This document shows positions 1-9,320 of a stretch of 64,000 nt of DNA, piece after piece. The DNA is from Gammaproteobacteria bacterium (GTDB lineage Bacteria; Pseudomonadota; Gammaproteobacteria; Pseudomonadales; Pseudohongiellaceae): NCBI GenBank assembly GCA_018698975.1, contig JABIPQ010000048.1, positions 1-64,000 of the forward strand, written 5' to 3'. Both the position numbers and the translations under genes were made by a program. How positions within the stretch are numbered: the stretch's first letter is position 1; each line of letters starts with the position of its first letter. The notes beneath the pieces are model-generated. The model saw nothing but the letters and a program-made list of their open reading frames with translations, was not told the origin of the DNA and did not search any database.

Positions 1-249
1 CACCTGCGCACCCACATCGACAAAATCAAATGGCTGCAGGCTGCCAGAAGCAGTAATGGTGTTTTCAATATTGCCCATGCCCACTGTCACTATCAGTGGC
101 TGATTGCTTGTTTCCTGCTCGCCGGTGGATTGCCAGTAATACCAGCCACCCGCGCCAAAAATTACCAGAGCGATAGCCCCTAAAAAAAGTTTACGCCTTG
201 AACGCTTTGGACTCCTGAGAGAATCAGTTGCTGTATCACTTGTGCTCAT
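1..249 (-). CDS. Partial MacA-like efflux adaptor (N-terminus only)
   Basis: The first 83 codons are present and the gene runs off the left edge. The translation starts MSTSDTATDS, has a basic stretch (RSRRK), then one membrane anchor (LFLGAIALVIFGAGGWYYW). A segment beginning VTVGMGNIENTITASG follows and leads into FDFVDVGAQV. This matches the start of the periplasmic adaptor (membrane fusion, HlyD/MacA type) of tripartite efflux pumps, which links an inner membrane transporter to an outer membrane channel. A MacB-like ABC permease would be expected further left, outside the window. Assignment to MacA rather than an RND adaptor is inferred from the N-terminus alone. Confidence 0.75.
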   Translation of the reverse strand, partial: MSTSDTATDSLRSPKRSRRKLFLGAIALVIFGAGGWYYWQSTGEQETSNQPLIVTVGMGNIENTITASGSLQPFDFVDVGAQV

Positions 250-538
250 TAATTTTCTGCCGGCTCAATATATGAAAAATTTTTTGCTGCTAGGGCTTGT
301 ATTTTACGTTAAAACGCAAGATCTGGATGAATGGTTTACCGTGATTTGGGTAATTCACAATACCTCCTCATTCAGGTTCATGAAAGCCAATCCACCCGCG
401 TGTGGATTCTATCTTTATAAGACAGAGCAAATGAGAATTAATAAAGGATTTTCTATAGGGTTTACAGTAGCTTAGCGAGCACTTTAAAAAGCTACCCGCG
501 GGCGGGATATTGCATTTACTTGACCGGAATGTGAGCTT

Positions 539-823
539 TTAAGATTCTACCTGAGACTCTTTGAGTTCCAAGGGAATGTAAAGACAAACGCCAACAAAAG
601 CGGCAGTCAACACCAGTACAGTGACCATCCCGCCACCACTAAAACCGGAACTCAGTAAAGTACGCACCGCCAGGGCAAAATAGATGATGGACACTACGCT
701 GGTGTAGATAAGGTTCATTCTGAGTTCAACCCCGCAATTCTGGCAAACGTGGGGCCTTTTCATCAGTTTTGTCGTGGCATCCATTGCTTCACTTTGACAT
801 GCTGGACATTGGTTGCTGCTCAT
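539..823 (-). CDS. Small zinc-ribbon membrane protein, unknown function
   Basis: The 94-residue protein has two CxxC pairs (C6/C9 and C27/C30) that should form a zinc ribbon. Two hydrophobic segments follow, at about residues 39-58 and 66-84, so it is probably an inner membrane protein with a cytoplasmic zinc finger. An AGAGGA ribosome site lies 8 bases before the ATG, which supports the start. It sits downstream of trpD in the same direction, 119 bases away. No function is recognisable; similar ribbon-plus-two-helix proteins are common as hypothetical genes. Confidence 0.7.
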   Translation of the reverse strand: MSSNQCPACQSEAMDATTKLMKRPHVCQNCGVELRMNLIYTSVVSIIYFALAVRTLLSSGFSGGGMVTVLVLTAAFVGVCLYIPLELKESQVES

Positions 824-942
824 TTCGCGTTCCTCTCACTAGCTTCACGGCATAAATCTTTTGAATCGACGCATATTCTAATACATTATTTAGGTATTAC
901 CACTAAATTATTGTTTCTATTGTACTATTTTTTTTAAAATTA

Positions 943-1968
943 TTAACTATTGGTGATTTTGACCATATCTTCCAGTGCTGAGCGGGCTTTACCACTGTCT
1001 ATTGCTGAAGCCGCCATAGCGACGCCTTCCTTGATATTCGCGGCTTTATCGGCAATAAGCAGCGCGGCACCAGTACCAAATAAAACTATATCCCGATACG
1101 CATCCTGCTGACCATCGAGCAAGGCTGAAAGGCGTTCAGCATTATATGTGCCGTCGCCACCCTTCAGATCAGCCAGGCTTGCTCTGGGCAAACCTGCCTC
1201 TTCAGGGCTCAGATTAAACTCCCTGACACTGCCCCCACTCACTTCACAGATAGTATTTTCACCTGTCGTACTCAGTTCATCAAGGTGGTCTGCCCCATGC
1301 ACGACCCAGGCTTTTTCACAACCCAGTTTTGCCAATGTTTGCGCCATGGGTTGCACCCATTCCTGAGCAAAAACACCGATCAGATAACGTTTCACGCCAG
1401 CAGGGTTGCACAAAGGACCAAGGATATTGAACACTGTGCGTATCCCCATTTCAACGCGCACGGGCCCCACATATTTAAAGGATTCATGGTGACGCGGCGC
1501 CATCATAAAACCAATGCCGGCTTCGGCAATAGACCGCTCAATCAGGCTCATGTCAGCATCCAGGTTTACCCCCAATGCAGTGAGCACATCTGCCGCACCT
1601 GACTTGGACGATAATGCTCGGTTTCCATGCTTGGCAACAGGTATGCCGCAACCCGCAGTCACAATAGCTGTTGCCGTGGAAATATTTAATGTCCCCGAAC
1701 CATCGCCTCCGGTACCGACAATATCCATTGCGCCTGCAGGCGCATTGACAGACAAGGCCTTGGAGCGAATTACATCTACCGCCGCACTGATTTCATCTAC
1801 TTGCTCACCACGCATGCGCAGGGCAACCAGAAAACCGGCAATCTGGGCAGGTGTTGCCCGTCCGGACATAATGATCTCAAACGCTTCTCTGGCCTCGTCA
1901 AAAGTTAACACCTTTGCGTCAGCCACTTTCGCCAGATAGGGTTTGAGATCGGTCAGTGCATCAGTCAT
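943..1968 (-). CDS. trpD: Anthranilate phosphoribosyltransferase
   Basis: TrpD transfers phosphoribosyl from PRPP to anthranilate, the second committed step of tryptophan synthesis, in the cytoplasm. The 341-residue protein has the PRPP-binding glycine-rich loop GTGGDGSGTLNIST at residues 85-98 and the KHGNRALSSKSG motif at 113-124, both diagnostic. The length is normal for the family. The gene lies 17 bases downstream of folD, and its usual partners trpG and trpC are not adjacent. Its expression is therefore probably tied to folD rather than to a trp operon. The ribosome site is weak (AAGA 5 bases upstream), which fits readthrough from folD. Confidence 0.95.
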   Translation of the reverse strand: MTDALTDLKPYLAKVADAKVLTFDEAREAFEIIMSGRATPAQIAGFLVALRMRGEQVDEISAAVDVIRSKALSVNAPAGAMDIVGTGGDGSGTLNISTATAIVTAGCGIPVAKHGNRALSSKSGAADVLTALGVNLDADMSLIERSIAEAGIGFMMAPRHHESFKYVGPVRVEMGIRTVFNILGPLCNPAGVKRYLIGVFAQEWVQPMAQTLAKLGCEKAWVVHGADHLDELSTTGENTICEVSGGSVREFNLSPEEAGLPRASLADLKGGDGTYNAERLSALLDGQQDAYRDIVLFGTGAALLIADKAANIKEGVAMAASAIDSGKARSALEDMVKITNS

Positions 1969-1985
1969 ATTTCTTACTCTGCCAA

Positions 1986-2858
1986 CTATTTCATATTGAT
2001 GGCGTTAAGGGTGTTTTGCATCAGGGAAGCGATAGTCATCGGGCCTACACCACCTGGAACCGGTGTAATGAAACTGCACTTGTCCTTAACCCCGTCAAAA
2101 TCCACATCGCCGGTAAGGCGCCAACCTCTCTCCCGGGAATCATCAGGGACTCGTGTAGTACCCACATCAATAACCACAGCACCATCCTTCACCATATCTG
2201 CTGTCACAAATTCCGGTTTGCCAATGGCAACAATAAGAATATCAGCACTGGCACAAATCTCTTTCATGTTTGAAGTACGGCTGTGCACCATAGTCACCGT
2301 GCAATTCCCTGGATTGGCATTGCGCGACATGAGAATGGACATCGGTGTACCCACGATATTACTGCGCCCGACAACCACACAATGCTTGCCGCTGGTTTCA
2401 ATATTATTGCGTTTTAATAATTCGACGATGCCGTTAGGTGTGGCGGAAATATGAGTGGGAAGTCCGAGCATCATGCGCCCCAGGTTTTCCGGATGGAAAC
2501 CATCCACATCTTTGCGCGGATGAATTGTCAGAGTGACCTTGTCTTCGTCAATATGCTCAGGCAGTGGCACCTGAACAATGAAACCATCTATGTTTTCATC
2601 GTTGTTCAGTTTGTCCACTAATGCCAGCAATTCTTCTTCAGAAGTTTCCTCTGGCAATTCAATCAAGGTGGAGTCAAAGCCGACTCGCTCACACGCCACC
2701 ACCTTGTTATTAACATACGTTTTACTGCCACCATCGCTGCCGACAAGAATCGCAGCAAGATGGGGAACCTTGCCGCCTGCTGCTTTAATTTCAGCAACTT
2801 TCGCTGCGATATCTTCTTTCAGGGCTTCGGCAGTAGCTTTGCCATCGAGTAATTCCAT
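1986..2858 (-). CDS. folD: Bifunctional methylene-THF dehydrogenase/cyclohydrolase
   Basis: FolD interconverts 5,10-methylene-THF and 10-formyl-THF through methenyl-THF, using NADP. The 290-residue protein carries the catalytic Tyr48 and Lys52 (YVNNK), the [10 protein letters not shown] motif, the nucleotide-binding motif [11 protein letters not shown] and the C-terminal GGVGPMT. An AGAGG ribosome site precedes the ATG. It is first in a folD-trpD pair. Together with fhs at 7389 the window encodes both routes to 10-formyl-THF, so the cell can draw one-carbon units from formate or from methylene-THF. Confidence 0.96.
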   Translation of the reverse strand: MELLDGKATAEALKEDIAAKVAEIKAAGGKVPHLAAILVGSDGGSKTYVNNKVVACERVGFDSTLIELPEETSEEELLALVDKLNNDENIDGFIVQVPLPEHIDEDKVTLTIHPRKDVDGFHPENLGRMMLGLPTHISATPNGIVELLKRNNIETSGKHCVVVGRSNIVGTPMSILMSRNANPGNCTVTMVHSRTSNMKEICASADILIVAIGKPEFVTADMVKDGAVVIDVGTTRVPDDSRERGWRLTGDVDFDGVKDKCSFITPVPGGVGPMTIASLMQNTLNAINMK

Positions 2859-2960
2859 AGAGACCTCTGTGCGCTCAGTAAAAAAGCCGCCATTTTACAG
2901 AAAGTGCACCCAGAAGTGGAGCAGGAATAATTACAGAGTTTAGAGGGAATTATAAGGGGG

Positions 2961-5096
2961 TCAGATACGCTCAATCGCGTCGAGAATAATCCCTTCAGTC
3001 AAGAGTTGTGGCAATACTTCCGCGGGTGAATCAGGATCAGCGGGATACATCAGATACAGAGGAACTCCACTGGTTTGGAAACGTTTCAGCACTTCAGTAA
3101 TTTCCGGGTCATTATTTGTCCAATCCCCTTTCAGGTAAGTGACATTATTGTCTGCCATGCTCTGTAACACCTCGTCACTACTCAGAGCCACTCTTTCGTT
3201 GACCAGGCAGGTAATGCACCAGGACGCTGTCATGTTGACAAATACCGGTGTGCCATTGCTGCGCAACTCTGCCAGACGGGCATCACTATACACTTCAAAA
3301 TTCTCGCCCTCGACAGCAACAGTGGCTGTTTGCCCCGATTGCAGCATAGGGGAATTCAAAACACTAAAAACACCAACAATACAGGCAATGATTACAGCGA
3401 CTTCCAGATAACGCCATTTGGATTGAGACTGGCGCTGGTATAACCAGGCCGCTACAGCAATAAATACGCAACTCAAGGCGATAAGTGCCATGGCATCAAC
3501 ACCAGTCTGCCTGCCAAGTACCCACAATAACCAGACTGCAGTGCCATAGAGGGGAAAGGCAAGAAATTGACGGAAAGTCAGCATCCAGCTACCTGGCCTA
3601 GGCAGCATTCTGGTCAATGCCGGAACGAAAGAAAATAACAGGAAAGGCAGGGACATACCGAAGCCCAATGCAACAAATACCGTTAATGCTATAAACATGG
3701 TCTGAGTTAAGGCAAAGCCAAGTGCAGCTCCCATAAACGGAGCCGTACAAGGACTGGCGACAACGCTGGCCAAAATTCCGGTAAAGAAAGATCCACTATA
3801 GCCTTCTTTGTCAGCAAGCTCGGATCCCACTCCCATAATTCCCGACCCAATTTCAATGACACCGGACATAGACAGCCCCATCAGGAAAAACAGATACACC
3901 AGCGCGGCAACGAACCAGGGCGACTGCAACTGAAACCCCCAGCCAATGAGAGCACCACCGGCCTGAAGGCTCAGTAAAATGATGGCAAGGGTAAGGAAAG
4001 ACAAAATGACACCGGCAGCATAAGCCACACCATGCAATCTCTGCTCTCTGACCGGAGCATTGGAATTACTGGCAAGACTCATTGCTTTTAACGACAAGAC
4101 TGGAAATACACAGGGCATCAGGTTCAAAATTAACCCGCCAGTCATGGCGAACAAAAAGATCATCAGCAAGCCCATATCGCCAGCGACATTTGCCCCGGAG
4201 GAAGGCATCAGCCCTTCCAGAGCAGCCATAGTGACGCCTTCCGGCGCAGCCTCTACTTCATAGGCAGTTATTTCACCGAGCTGATTTTCTACAATAATAA
4301 TGCCACCAAGTCGTTGTGGCGGTTCACGCACCGCTCGGGAATGCGCCTTTTGCGATAACTGCAAACTGGACAATTGGTAAGTGATTTCCTGGGGCGCAAT
4401 GTAATCAACCATGCGATGGGTATCGGGGATAAAGGCAATATTTTCGGCATCTTCAAAAACAGGGTCTGTGGCCTGTACCAGAAGATTTATATTGCCATCT
4501 ACAAGTGAGAACATCGCATCAATCGCAATGTCTGCACGTGGCAGGCTTTCTCTGGTTGCTGCAAAACCGTCTGCCCAGCGCGCATCTGTCACCGATGCAT
4601 CATTATCTGAAACCTGGATACTCAGGCTGACCTGGGCACCGCCAGGGATACAAATTTCTTCGCATTCCAACCAAACAACATCGGCACTGATATCAAGCAC
4701 TGAAGCAGAATAGTTTTCTGGGATGCTCAATTGGGTAAGCAAAAAAATCTCTTCGGTATAGCCAAAATCCACCAGGTCAGCTGGCAACTCAAAGCGTTCA
4801 GGCAAAGGCCAAACTATTTCTCCGGCGGTAATGCCTTCCGGCAGACTCCAGCTGATTTCTGTAGGCTTGCCTGCATCACCAGGATTTTTCCAGTAGGTAT
4901 GCCAGTTCTCCATGTGCTCTAGTCTGAGTGCAAGCCAGAGCGATTCTCCGGGTACTACTGTTTCGGTCTCAGCAACAAGCTGGGCATCAACATGTTCGCC
5001 AACAACCAGTTCTGAAATTCCCTGGGCATTAACAACACCGGAAAGCAGCAATAACAAACCGGAAAGAAAGGAGTATTTGAAATTTTTATTGTTCAT
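2961..5096 (-). CDS. DsbD/ScsB-like thiol:disulfide reductase
   Basis: The 711-residue protein starts with a signal peptide (about residues 1-25, ending VVNAQ). It has a periplasmic N-terminal domain with a cysteine pair in LECEEICIPG, then a polytopic CcdA-like region. That region has the paired membrane cysteines in MPCVFPVLSLK and SPCTAPFMG. A C-terminal thioredoxin-like domain has a CITC active site at 627-630. This architecture moves reducing equivalents from cytoplasmic thioredoxin to periplasmic thiols. The start overlaps the end of the hydrolase gene by 11 bases and has no good ribosome site of its own, which suggests translational coupling. The exact substrate (DsbC, cytochrome c or a copper-resistance partner) cannot be read from sequence. 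Confidence 0.88.
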   Translation of the reverse strand: MNNKNFKYSFLSGLLLLLSGVVNAQGISELVVGEHVDAQLVAETETVVPGESLWLALRLEHMENWHTYWKNPGDAGKPTEISWSLPEGITAGEIVWPLPERFELPADLVDFGYTEEIFLLTQLSIPENYSASVLDISADVVWLECEEICIPGGAQVSLSIQVSDNDASVTDARWADGFAATRESLPRADIAIDAMFSLVDGNINLLVQATDPVFEDAENIAFIPDTHRMVDYIAPQEITYQLSSLQLSQKAHSRAVREPPQRLGGIIIVENQLGEITAYEVEAAPEGVTMAALEGLMPSSGANVAGDMGLLMIFLFAMTGGLILNLMPCVFPVLSLKAMSLASNSNAPVREQRLHGVAYAAGVILSFLTLAIILLSLQAGGALIGWGFQLQSPWFVAALVYLFFLMGLSMSGVIEIGSGIMGVGSELADKEGYSGSFFTGILASVVASPCTAPFMGAALGFALTQTMFIALTVFVALGFGMSLPFLLFSFVPALTRMLPRPGSWMLTFRQFLAFPLYGTAVWLLWVLGRQTGVDAMALIALSCVFIAVAAWLYQRQSQSKWRYLEVAVIIACIVGVFSVLNSPMLQSGQTATVAVEGENFEVYSDARLAELRSNGTPVFVNMTASWCITCLVNERVALSSDEVLQSMADNNVTYLKGDWTNNDPEITEVLKRFQTSGVPLYLMYPADPDSPAEVLPQLLTEGIILDAIERI

Positions 5097-5796
5097 TTTT
5101 TATAAACCATCGCAGAAGAATTGTACTCACTTCTTCCGGTTTTTCCATTGTAACCATATGACCTGCATCTTTTACGACTTCCAGATGAGAGCGATTAATG
5201 CGCTCCGCCATAAACTTATGTTGATCCGGTGAACTATGCGAATCTGCCTCCCCGGCGATGAGTAAAACTTCCTGACTGATAAGGCCCAGGTTTTCAGTCT
5301 GATCTTTTCTGTTCAGGAGTGCCTGCATCTGTCCTAAAAAGTCATCAACACTGTTGCGCATTATCATTGCATTGATTGCTCCGATAAGGTCCTTATCCTG
5401 ATGCCTGTCCGGATGTACCATCGGCAGTATCCAGGAATCAGCAACCGCTTGCAGCCCATCACTTTGCGCTTTATCAAGTAAAACCTGCCGTTTTGCAGGC
5501 TCATCCGGCTTTACTGGGTGTACACCAGTATCCAGGACCGCGAATTTATCAATTCTATTTCCGGCCAACTCCATTAATTCCCAGGCCACCCTGCCGCCCA
5601 TGGAATGTCCCGCTACAGAAAATCGCTCCGGTGCCTTTTCAAGGACATACTTCGCCATCTGGACCAATGAATCAAAACCCCGAAATACAGGGATAATCAC
5701 CTGTGCATAAGGAGAGAGAATTTGTTCCTGATGAAGCCAGACGGCTTCATCACACATCAGGCCAGGCAACAGGAATAAAACGGGTTTATCTGACAT
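5086..5796 (-). CDS. Alpha/beta hydrolase
   Basis: The 236-residue cytoplasmic protein has the nucleophile elbow GHSMGG, an aspartate-containing segment (LIAGEADSHSSP) and the catalytic histidine in DAGHMVTMEKPEEV near the C-terminus. The N-terminal PGLMCDEAVW region forms the oxyanion-hole side, as in short esterases and MhpC/BioH-type hydrolases. The substrate is unknown. It is followed with an 11-base overlap by the DsbD-like gene, so the two are co-transcribed, although no functional link is obvious. Confidence 0.82.
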   Translation of the reverse strand: MSDKPVLFLLPGLMCDEAVWLHQEQILSPYAQVIIPVFRGFDSLVQMAKYVLEKAPERFSVAGHSMGGRVAWELMELAGNRIDKFAVLDTGVHPVKPDEPAKRQVLLDKAQSDGLQAVADSWILPMVHPDRHQDKDLIGAINAMIMRNSVDDFLGQMQALLNRKDQTENLGLISQEVLLIAGEADSHSSPDQHKFMAERINRSHLEVVKDAGHMVTMEKPEEVSTILLRWFIKNEQ

Positions 5797-5826
5797 AGTT
5801 TTAAATTTCTACATTGAAAAACATGC

Positions 5827-7092
5827 TTATTCTTGAAAAATTTCTGGCTTTGTATCCTGCAGGATAGCCGCAATGGCGCTTCGGTCATCTTCCTCCAGAG
5901 ATGTGAAAATTTCTACCTGAGTCGCACCGGCCAGTATCTGACGAATGCGACGATAAAGAACATTTTTTACCGCGTTCGGCAGCGCATCAATTGCCTCTGA
6001 ATATATTAGGTAACTCAGGGGGTACTTGAAGATTCTTGTTTGCAGATCAAACTCGCGCAGAGAGCGTCCCATCTTGTCTTCAGGACCCAAAGATTGAAAA
6101 TATTCGGCAAAACCTGAAGTGCCGGCAACCTCGTCGGTCAGTGACACTTCATTTAACATAAACAGAGACTCCAGCAAGGGTTGAATTAATGCCTCCACTT
6201 CAAGCTCGGTAATAACTCCCTGTTGATGAATTCGTGTGCGACTTTCAAAATTCACTCTGGATATTCTGTTTTGTACTTCGACCTGATGCTCCATCACCAT
6301 CAGGGCAACAATATCACTACCTCCACTTATATAAGGTGAAGTATCCAGATACTCCGACAAATCGGCTTTATTACCATTAACAGCAAGATTCAGATTCCTC
6401 AGCTTGTCCAGATCATCAATAACGAAATTGCCCATAATTTCCTGACTGCCATGACTCCCGGTAACATAAAAGCCACCCCAGCGCCGGTCGAGCCGGGTAC
6501 TGGTATCGGTCATGATGCTTATTTCATGGGTAACAATTTCACCATCAGGATCAGCCAACACAGAACTGAGTAAAAACCGGGGTACTCCTCCCCCAGTCAT
6601 CGAATAGGAATCATGGCAACGCAGACAACGATTCAATTCTCTTTCCACACTTATTTCTTCCGGATCCTGAGCCAGTACCATGAAGACAGGCCCAAGGTTC
6701 GGGTCCATAGTCGCAATTTCAAGAGAGCGGCTATTCTGGATAAAGGCGATATAGGTATCATCGTTGAAATACAGTGCCCGCGGTGTCACTGCCGTCACAA
6801 AGCGCGTTTTTAATGCCGTTTTGGAAAACACCAGGGATTGTGACGACGGATCGATTTCCAGGGCTGCCAGAAAAGAATCCAGATAGCCCCTACCCTGTGC
6901 GTCAAACTCAAGGGCAATCTTTCCCTCTTCGATTTCAGCGATCAGGCGGGTCACTCTGTCAGTCAGAAGCCCTGACTCATAATTTACACCAGGGTAGGCC
7001 TCGGCATAGGAGAAGACCTGCGCATATCCTGTTGCAGGGAAAACAGGAATGATACAAAGACATAATAGTATGGTTAAAAGCTTCTCATGCAT
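5827..7092 (-). CDS. Periplasmic protein with one heme-c motif, unknown family
   Basis: From the chosen start the protein has 421 residues, with a signal peptide (about 1-25, ending TGYAQ) and a single heme-c attachment site CLRCH at residues 156-160. The rest is soluble and not recognised. I chose 7092 over the upstream in-frame ATG at 7152 for two reasons: a perfect AAGGA site lies 8 bases before it (7101-7105), and a TATAAT box at 7159-7164 would place the transcript start at about 7152. It probably is an exported electron carrier or redox enzyme. The neighbouring DsbD-like reductase could keep the heme-binding cysteines reduced, which is inference. Confidence 0.72.
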   Translation of the reverse strand: MHEKLLTILLCLCIIPVFPATGYAQVFSYAEAYPGVNYESGLLTDRVTRLIAEIEEGKIALEFDAQGRGYLDSFLAALEIDPSSQSLVFSKTALKTRFVTAVTPRALYFNDDTYIAFIQNSRSLEIATMDPNLGPVFMVLAQDPEEISVERELNRCLRCHDSYSMTGGGVPRFLLSSVLADPDGEIVTHEISIMTDTSTRLDRRWGGFYVTGSHGSQEIMGNFVIDDLDKLRNLNLAVNGNKADLSEYLDTSPYISGGSDIVALMVMEHQVEVQNRISRVNFESRTRIHQQGVITELEVEALIQPLLESLFMLNEVSLTDEVAGTSGFAEYFQSLGPEDKMGRSLREFDLQTRIFKYPLSYLIYSEAIDALPNAVKNVLYRRIRQILAGATQVEIFTSLEEDDRSAIAAILQDTKPEIFQE

Positions 7093-7158
7093 GGTGATGG
7101 TCCTTGCCGGCAGGTCGAAGAATGCTGGCTCGAAATTCATGTTTATAGTCATCTGCCT

Positions 7159-7164
7159 ATTATA
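7159..7164 (-). promoter_or_regulatory. -10 promoter box of the heme-c protein gene
   Basis: A consensus TATAAT lies on the minus strand upstream of the heme-c protein gene. The -35 region (about 16-17 bases further up) is weak. The predicted transcript start falls near 7152, supporting translation from the downstream ATG at 7092. Confidence 0.5.
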
Positions 7165-7197
7165 GGGTGTTCTGGAAATTAATTGGACTTTCTATAT

Positions 7198-7219
7198 ATA
7201 TCGAAATATTTTTCGATAT
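7198..7219. promoter_or_regulatory. Perfect 9-bp inverted repeat, operator candidate
   Basis: The arms ATATCGAAA and TTTCGATAT flank a 4-base centre (TATT). The repeat lies in the divergent promoter region between the heme-c protein gene and fhs, about 35 bases upstream of the TATAAT box. Its size and symmetry fit a dimeric repressor site (ArsR or TetR type). No regulator gene is next to it, so the binding protein is unknown. Confidence 0.45.
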
Positions 7220-7388
7220 GTGAAAGTTAATCCCGTCCCAAGGCTTCAGAGCAGTTAATTTTCCCGGTTAAAGGTGCTAAAATCGCCCGCCTTTGACTCC
7301 CTTGGAATGAAGAAAAGAGCAAAGAACAGAGCCAACAAGAGATAATATTTACACGTTTTTACAGAACAAATAAAAGGATATATTCCAT

Positions 7389-9062
7389 ATGACGCAACCG
7401 TCAGATATAGATATTGCACAGCAAGCCACTCCACAGCAGATTAGCGAAATCGGTAAAAAACTGGAGATACCCCAGGACGCCCTGCTTCAGTATGGCCCTT
7501 TTAAGGCCAAAATTGACTACGGCTTTCTGCGTTCCAAAAAAGATAACCCTAACGGCAAACTGATTCTGGTGACAGCGATTTCGCCAACCCCTGCCGGTGA
7601 AGGCAAGACCACTACTACGGTTGGACTGGGTGATGCCCTGAGCAAGATTGGTAAAAAAACAGCCATCGCACTCCGTGAACCAAGCCTTGGCCCCTGCTTT
7701 GGCATGAAAGGTGGCGCTGCAGGTGGCGGTTATGCACAAGTAGTACCAATGGAAGATATCAATCTTCATTTTACTGGCGACTTTCACGCAATCGGCGCTG
7801 CTCATAACCTGCTTTCAGCCATGCTGGATAATCACATTCATCACTCCAATGAGCTCGGCATTGATGTTCGTCGTATCAGCTGGCGTCGTGTGGTTGACAT
7901 GAATGACCGTGCATTGCGTGATATCACCGTGGCTTTGGGTGGACCTGGCAATGGCTTCCCTCGACAGACAGGATTTGACATTACTGTGGCATCTGAAATC
8001 ATGGCCATTTTCTGTCTTTCCACCGATCTTGAAGACCTGCGCACACGCCTGGGCAGGATTGTGGTTGGCACAACCCGCGATCTTAAACCCATTACCTGTA
8101 AAGACATCAAAGCTGATGGCGCAATGACTGCTTTGCTGAAAGACGCCATGATGCCAAATCTGGTACAGACTCTGGAAGGCACTCCGGCCGTTGTCCATGG
8201 TGGTCCATTTGCCAATATCGCCCACGGTTGTAACTCTGTTATGGCTACCAATGCTTGCCTGAAACTGGCTGACTATGTAGTAACAGAAGCAGGTTTTGGT
8301 GCTGACCTGGGTGCCCAGAAATTCTTCGACATCAAATGCCGCAAGACTGGCCTGAAACCAGATGCAGTCGCTATTGTCGCCACTGTTCGTGCATTGAAAA
8401 TGCATGGTGGTGTAGCGAAAACTGAACTTAAAGGTGAAAACCTGGATGCCCTGGCAAAAGGCATGTGCAATCTGGAACGCCATATCAGTAATGTTGGTAA
8501 ATATGGAGTACCTACAGTGGTAGCCATCAACCGCTTCACTGATGACACTGATGCCGAAGTTGAGTTGATCCGCTCAAGCTGTGAAAAGCTGGGTGCCAAA
8601 GTGATTGCCTGTACTCATTGGTCTGATGGTGGTGAAGGCACTATTGATCTGGCCAATACTATAGTAGATATTGTTGATAATCAGGAAAGCAACTTCACCA
8701 CGCTCTATCCTGATGACATGTCTCTGTGGGAAAAAACACGCACTATTGCCAGGGAAATTTATGGCGCTGAAGACATAATTGCTGACGATAAAGTGCGCAA
8801 GCAATATGATCATCTGCAGGCTCTGTATCCAAACTTCCCTGTTTGTATGGCAAAAACACAATACAGCTTCTCCACTGACCCTGCGCTGATGGGCGCGCCA
8901 AGTGGTCACGTTGTTGGTGTTCGTGAACTGCGTCTTTCCGCCGGTGCTGAATTTGTCGTGGCAGTGTGCGGCGACATCATGATTATGCCAGGCCTGCCTA
9001 AAGTTCCTGCAGCCGAAGGTATTTCTGTGAATAGCGATGGCCAGATAGAGGGACTGTTCTAG
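7389..9062 (+). CDS. fhs: Formate-tetrahydrofolate ligase
   Basis: This ATP-dependent enzyme makes 10-formyl-THF from formate and THF. The 557-residue length is typical. The P-loop-like TPAGEGKTT lies at residues 67-75, followed by the conserved [18 protein letters not shown] region. An AAAGGA site precedes the ATG. The gene is a single unit with its own terminator at about 9088-9123. It complements folD at 1986. Many gammaproteobacteria lack fhs, so its presence suggests use of formate or formate-yielding substrates. Confidence 0.97.
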   Translation: MTQPSDIDIAQQATPQQISEIGKKLEIPQDALLQYGPFKAKIDYGFLRSKKDNPNGKLILVTAISPTPAGEGKTTTTVGLGDALSKIGKKTAIALREPSLGPCFGMKGGAAGGGYAQVVPMEDINLHFTGDFHAIGAAHNLLSAMLDNHIHHSNELGIDVRRISWRRVVDMNDRALRDITVALGGPGNGFPRQTGFDITVASEIMAIFCLSTDLEDLRTRLGRIVVGTTRDLKPITCKDIKADGAMTALLKDAMMPNLVQTLEGTPAVVHGGPFANIAHGCNSVMATNACLKLADYVVTEAGFGADLGAQKFFDIKCRKTGLKPDAVAIVATVRALKMHGGVAKTELKGENLDALAKGMCNLERHISNVGKYGVPTVVAINRFTDDTDAEVELIRSSCEKLGAKVIACTHWSDGGEGTIDLANTIVDIVDNQESNFTTLYPDDMSLWEKTRTIAREIYGAEDIIADDKVRKQYDHLQALYPNFPVCMAKTQYSFSTDPALMGAPSGHVVGVRELRLSAGAEFVVAVCGDIMIMPGLPKVPAAEGISVNSDGQIEGLF

Positions 9063-9087
9063 TCACTAGCTAAAAATCTCGAGCCCT

Positions 9088-9123
9088 AAAGCCGGTTTCA
9101 TCATTTGAAACCGGCTTTTTTAT
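9088..9123 (+). terminator. Rho-independent terminator after fhs
   Basis: An 11-bp stem (AAGCCGGTTTC / GAAACCGGCTT) with a 7-base loop is followed by a T-run. It closes the fhs transcription unit. Confidence 0.88.
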
Positions 9124-9320
9124 TTCTGCCAGAAACCTGCCTGCCCTGACAAAACACTTATCTTTTAGTCAGTTTCACCGCAATGTTGGGAAATATCCCA
9201 ACATGACGCCATTAAATATTTAAGCATAGATTTTGTTGACTCCATTCCATCCTTTGTTTAACTTGTTTGAAATCAATCAGGAATAAGGGCAATTGGTCCA
9301 AACCTGAAAAAGAGGAAAGC

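Noticed and set aside
430-448. Fur-like site upstream of the MacA-like gene
   Set aside because: Only 12 of 19 positions match and the symmetry is poor.
242-475. 77-codon plus-strand frame near the left edge
   Set aside because: It overlaps the start of the MacA-like gene, has no ribosome site and no recognisable protein pattern; the region is a promoter spacer.
9267-9320. Upstream start of the methyltransferase gene
   Set aside because: The ATG at 9321 has an AGAGGA site, whereas the one at 9267 has none and adds a non-conserved basic tail.
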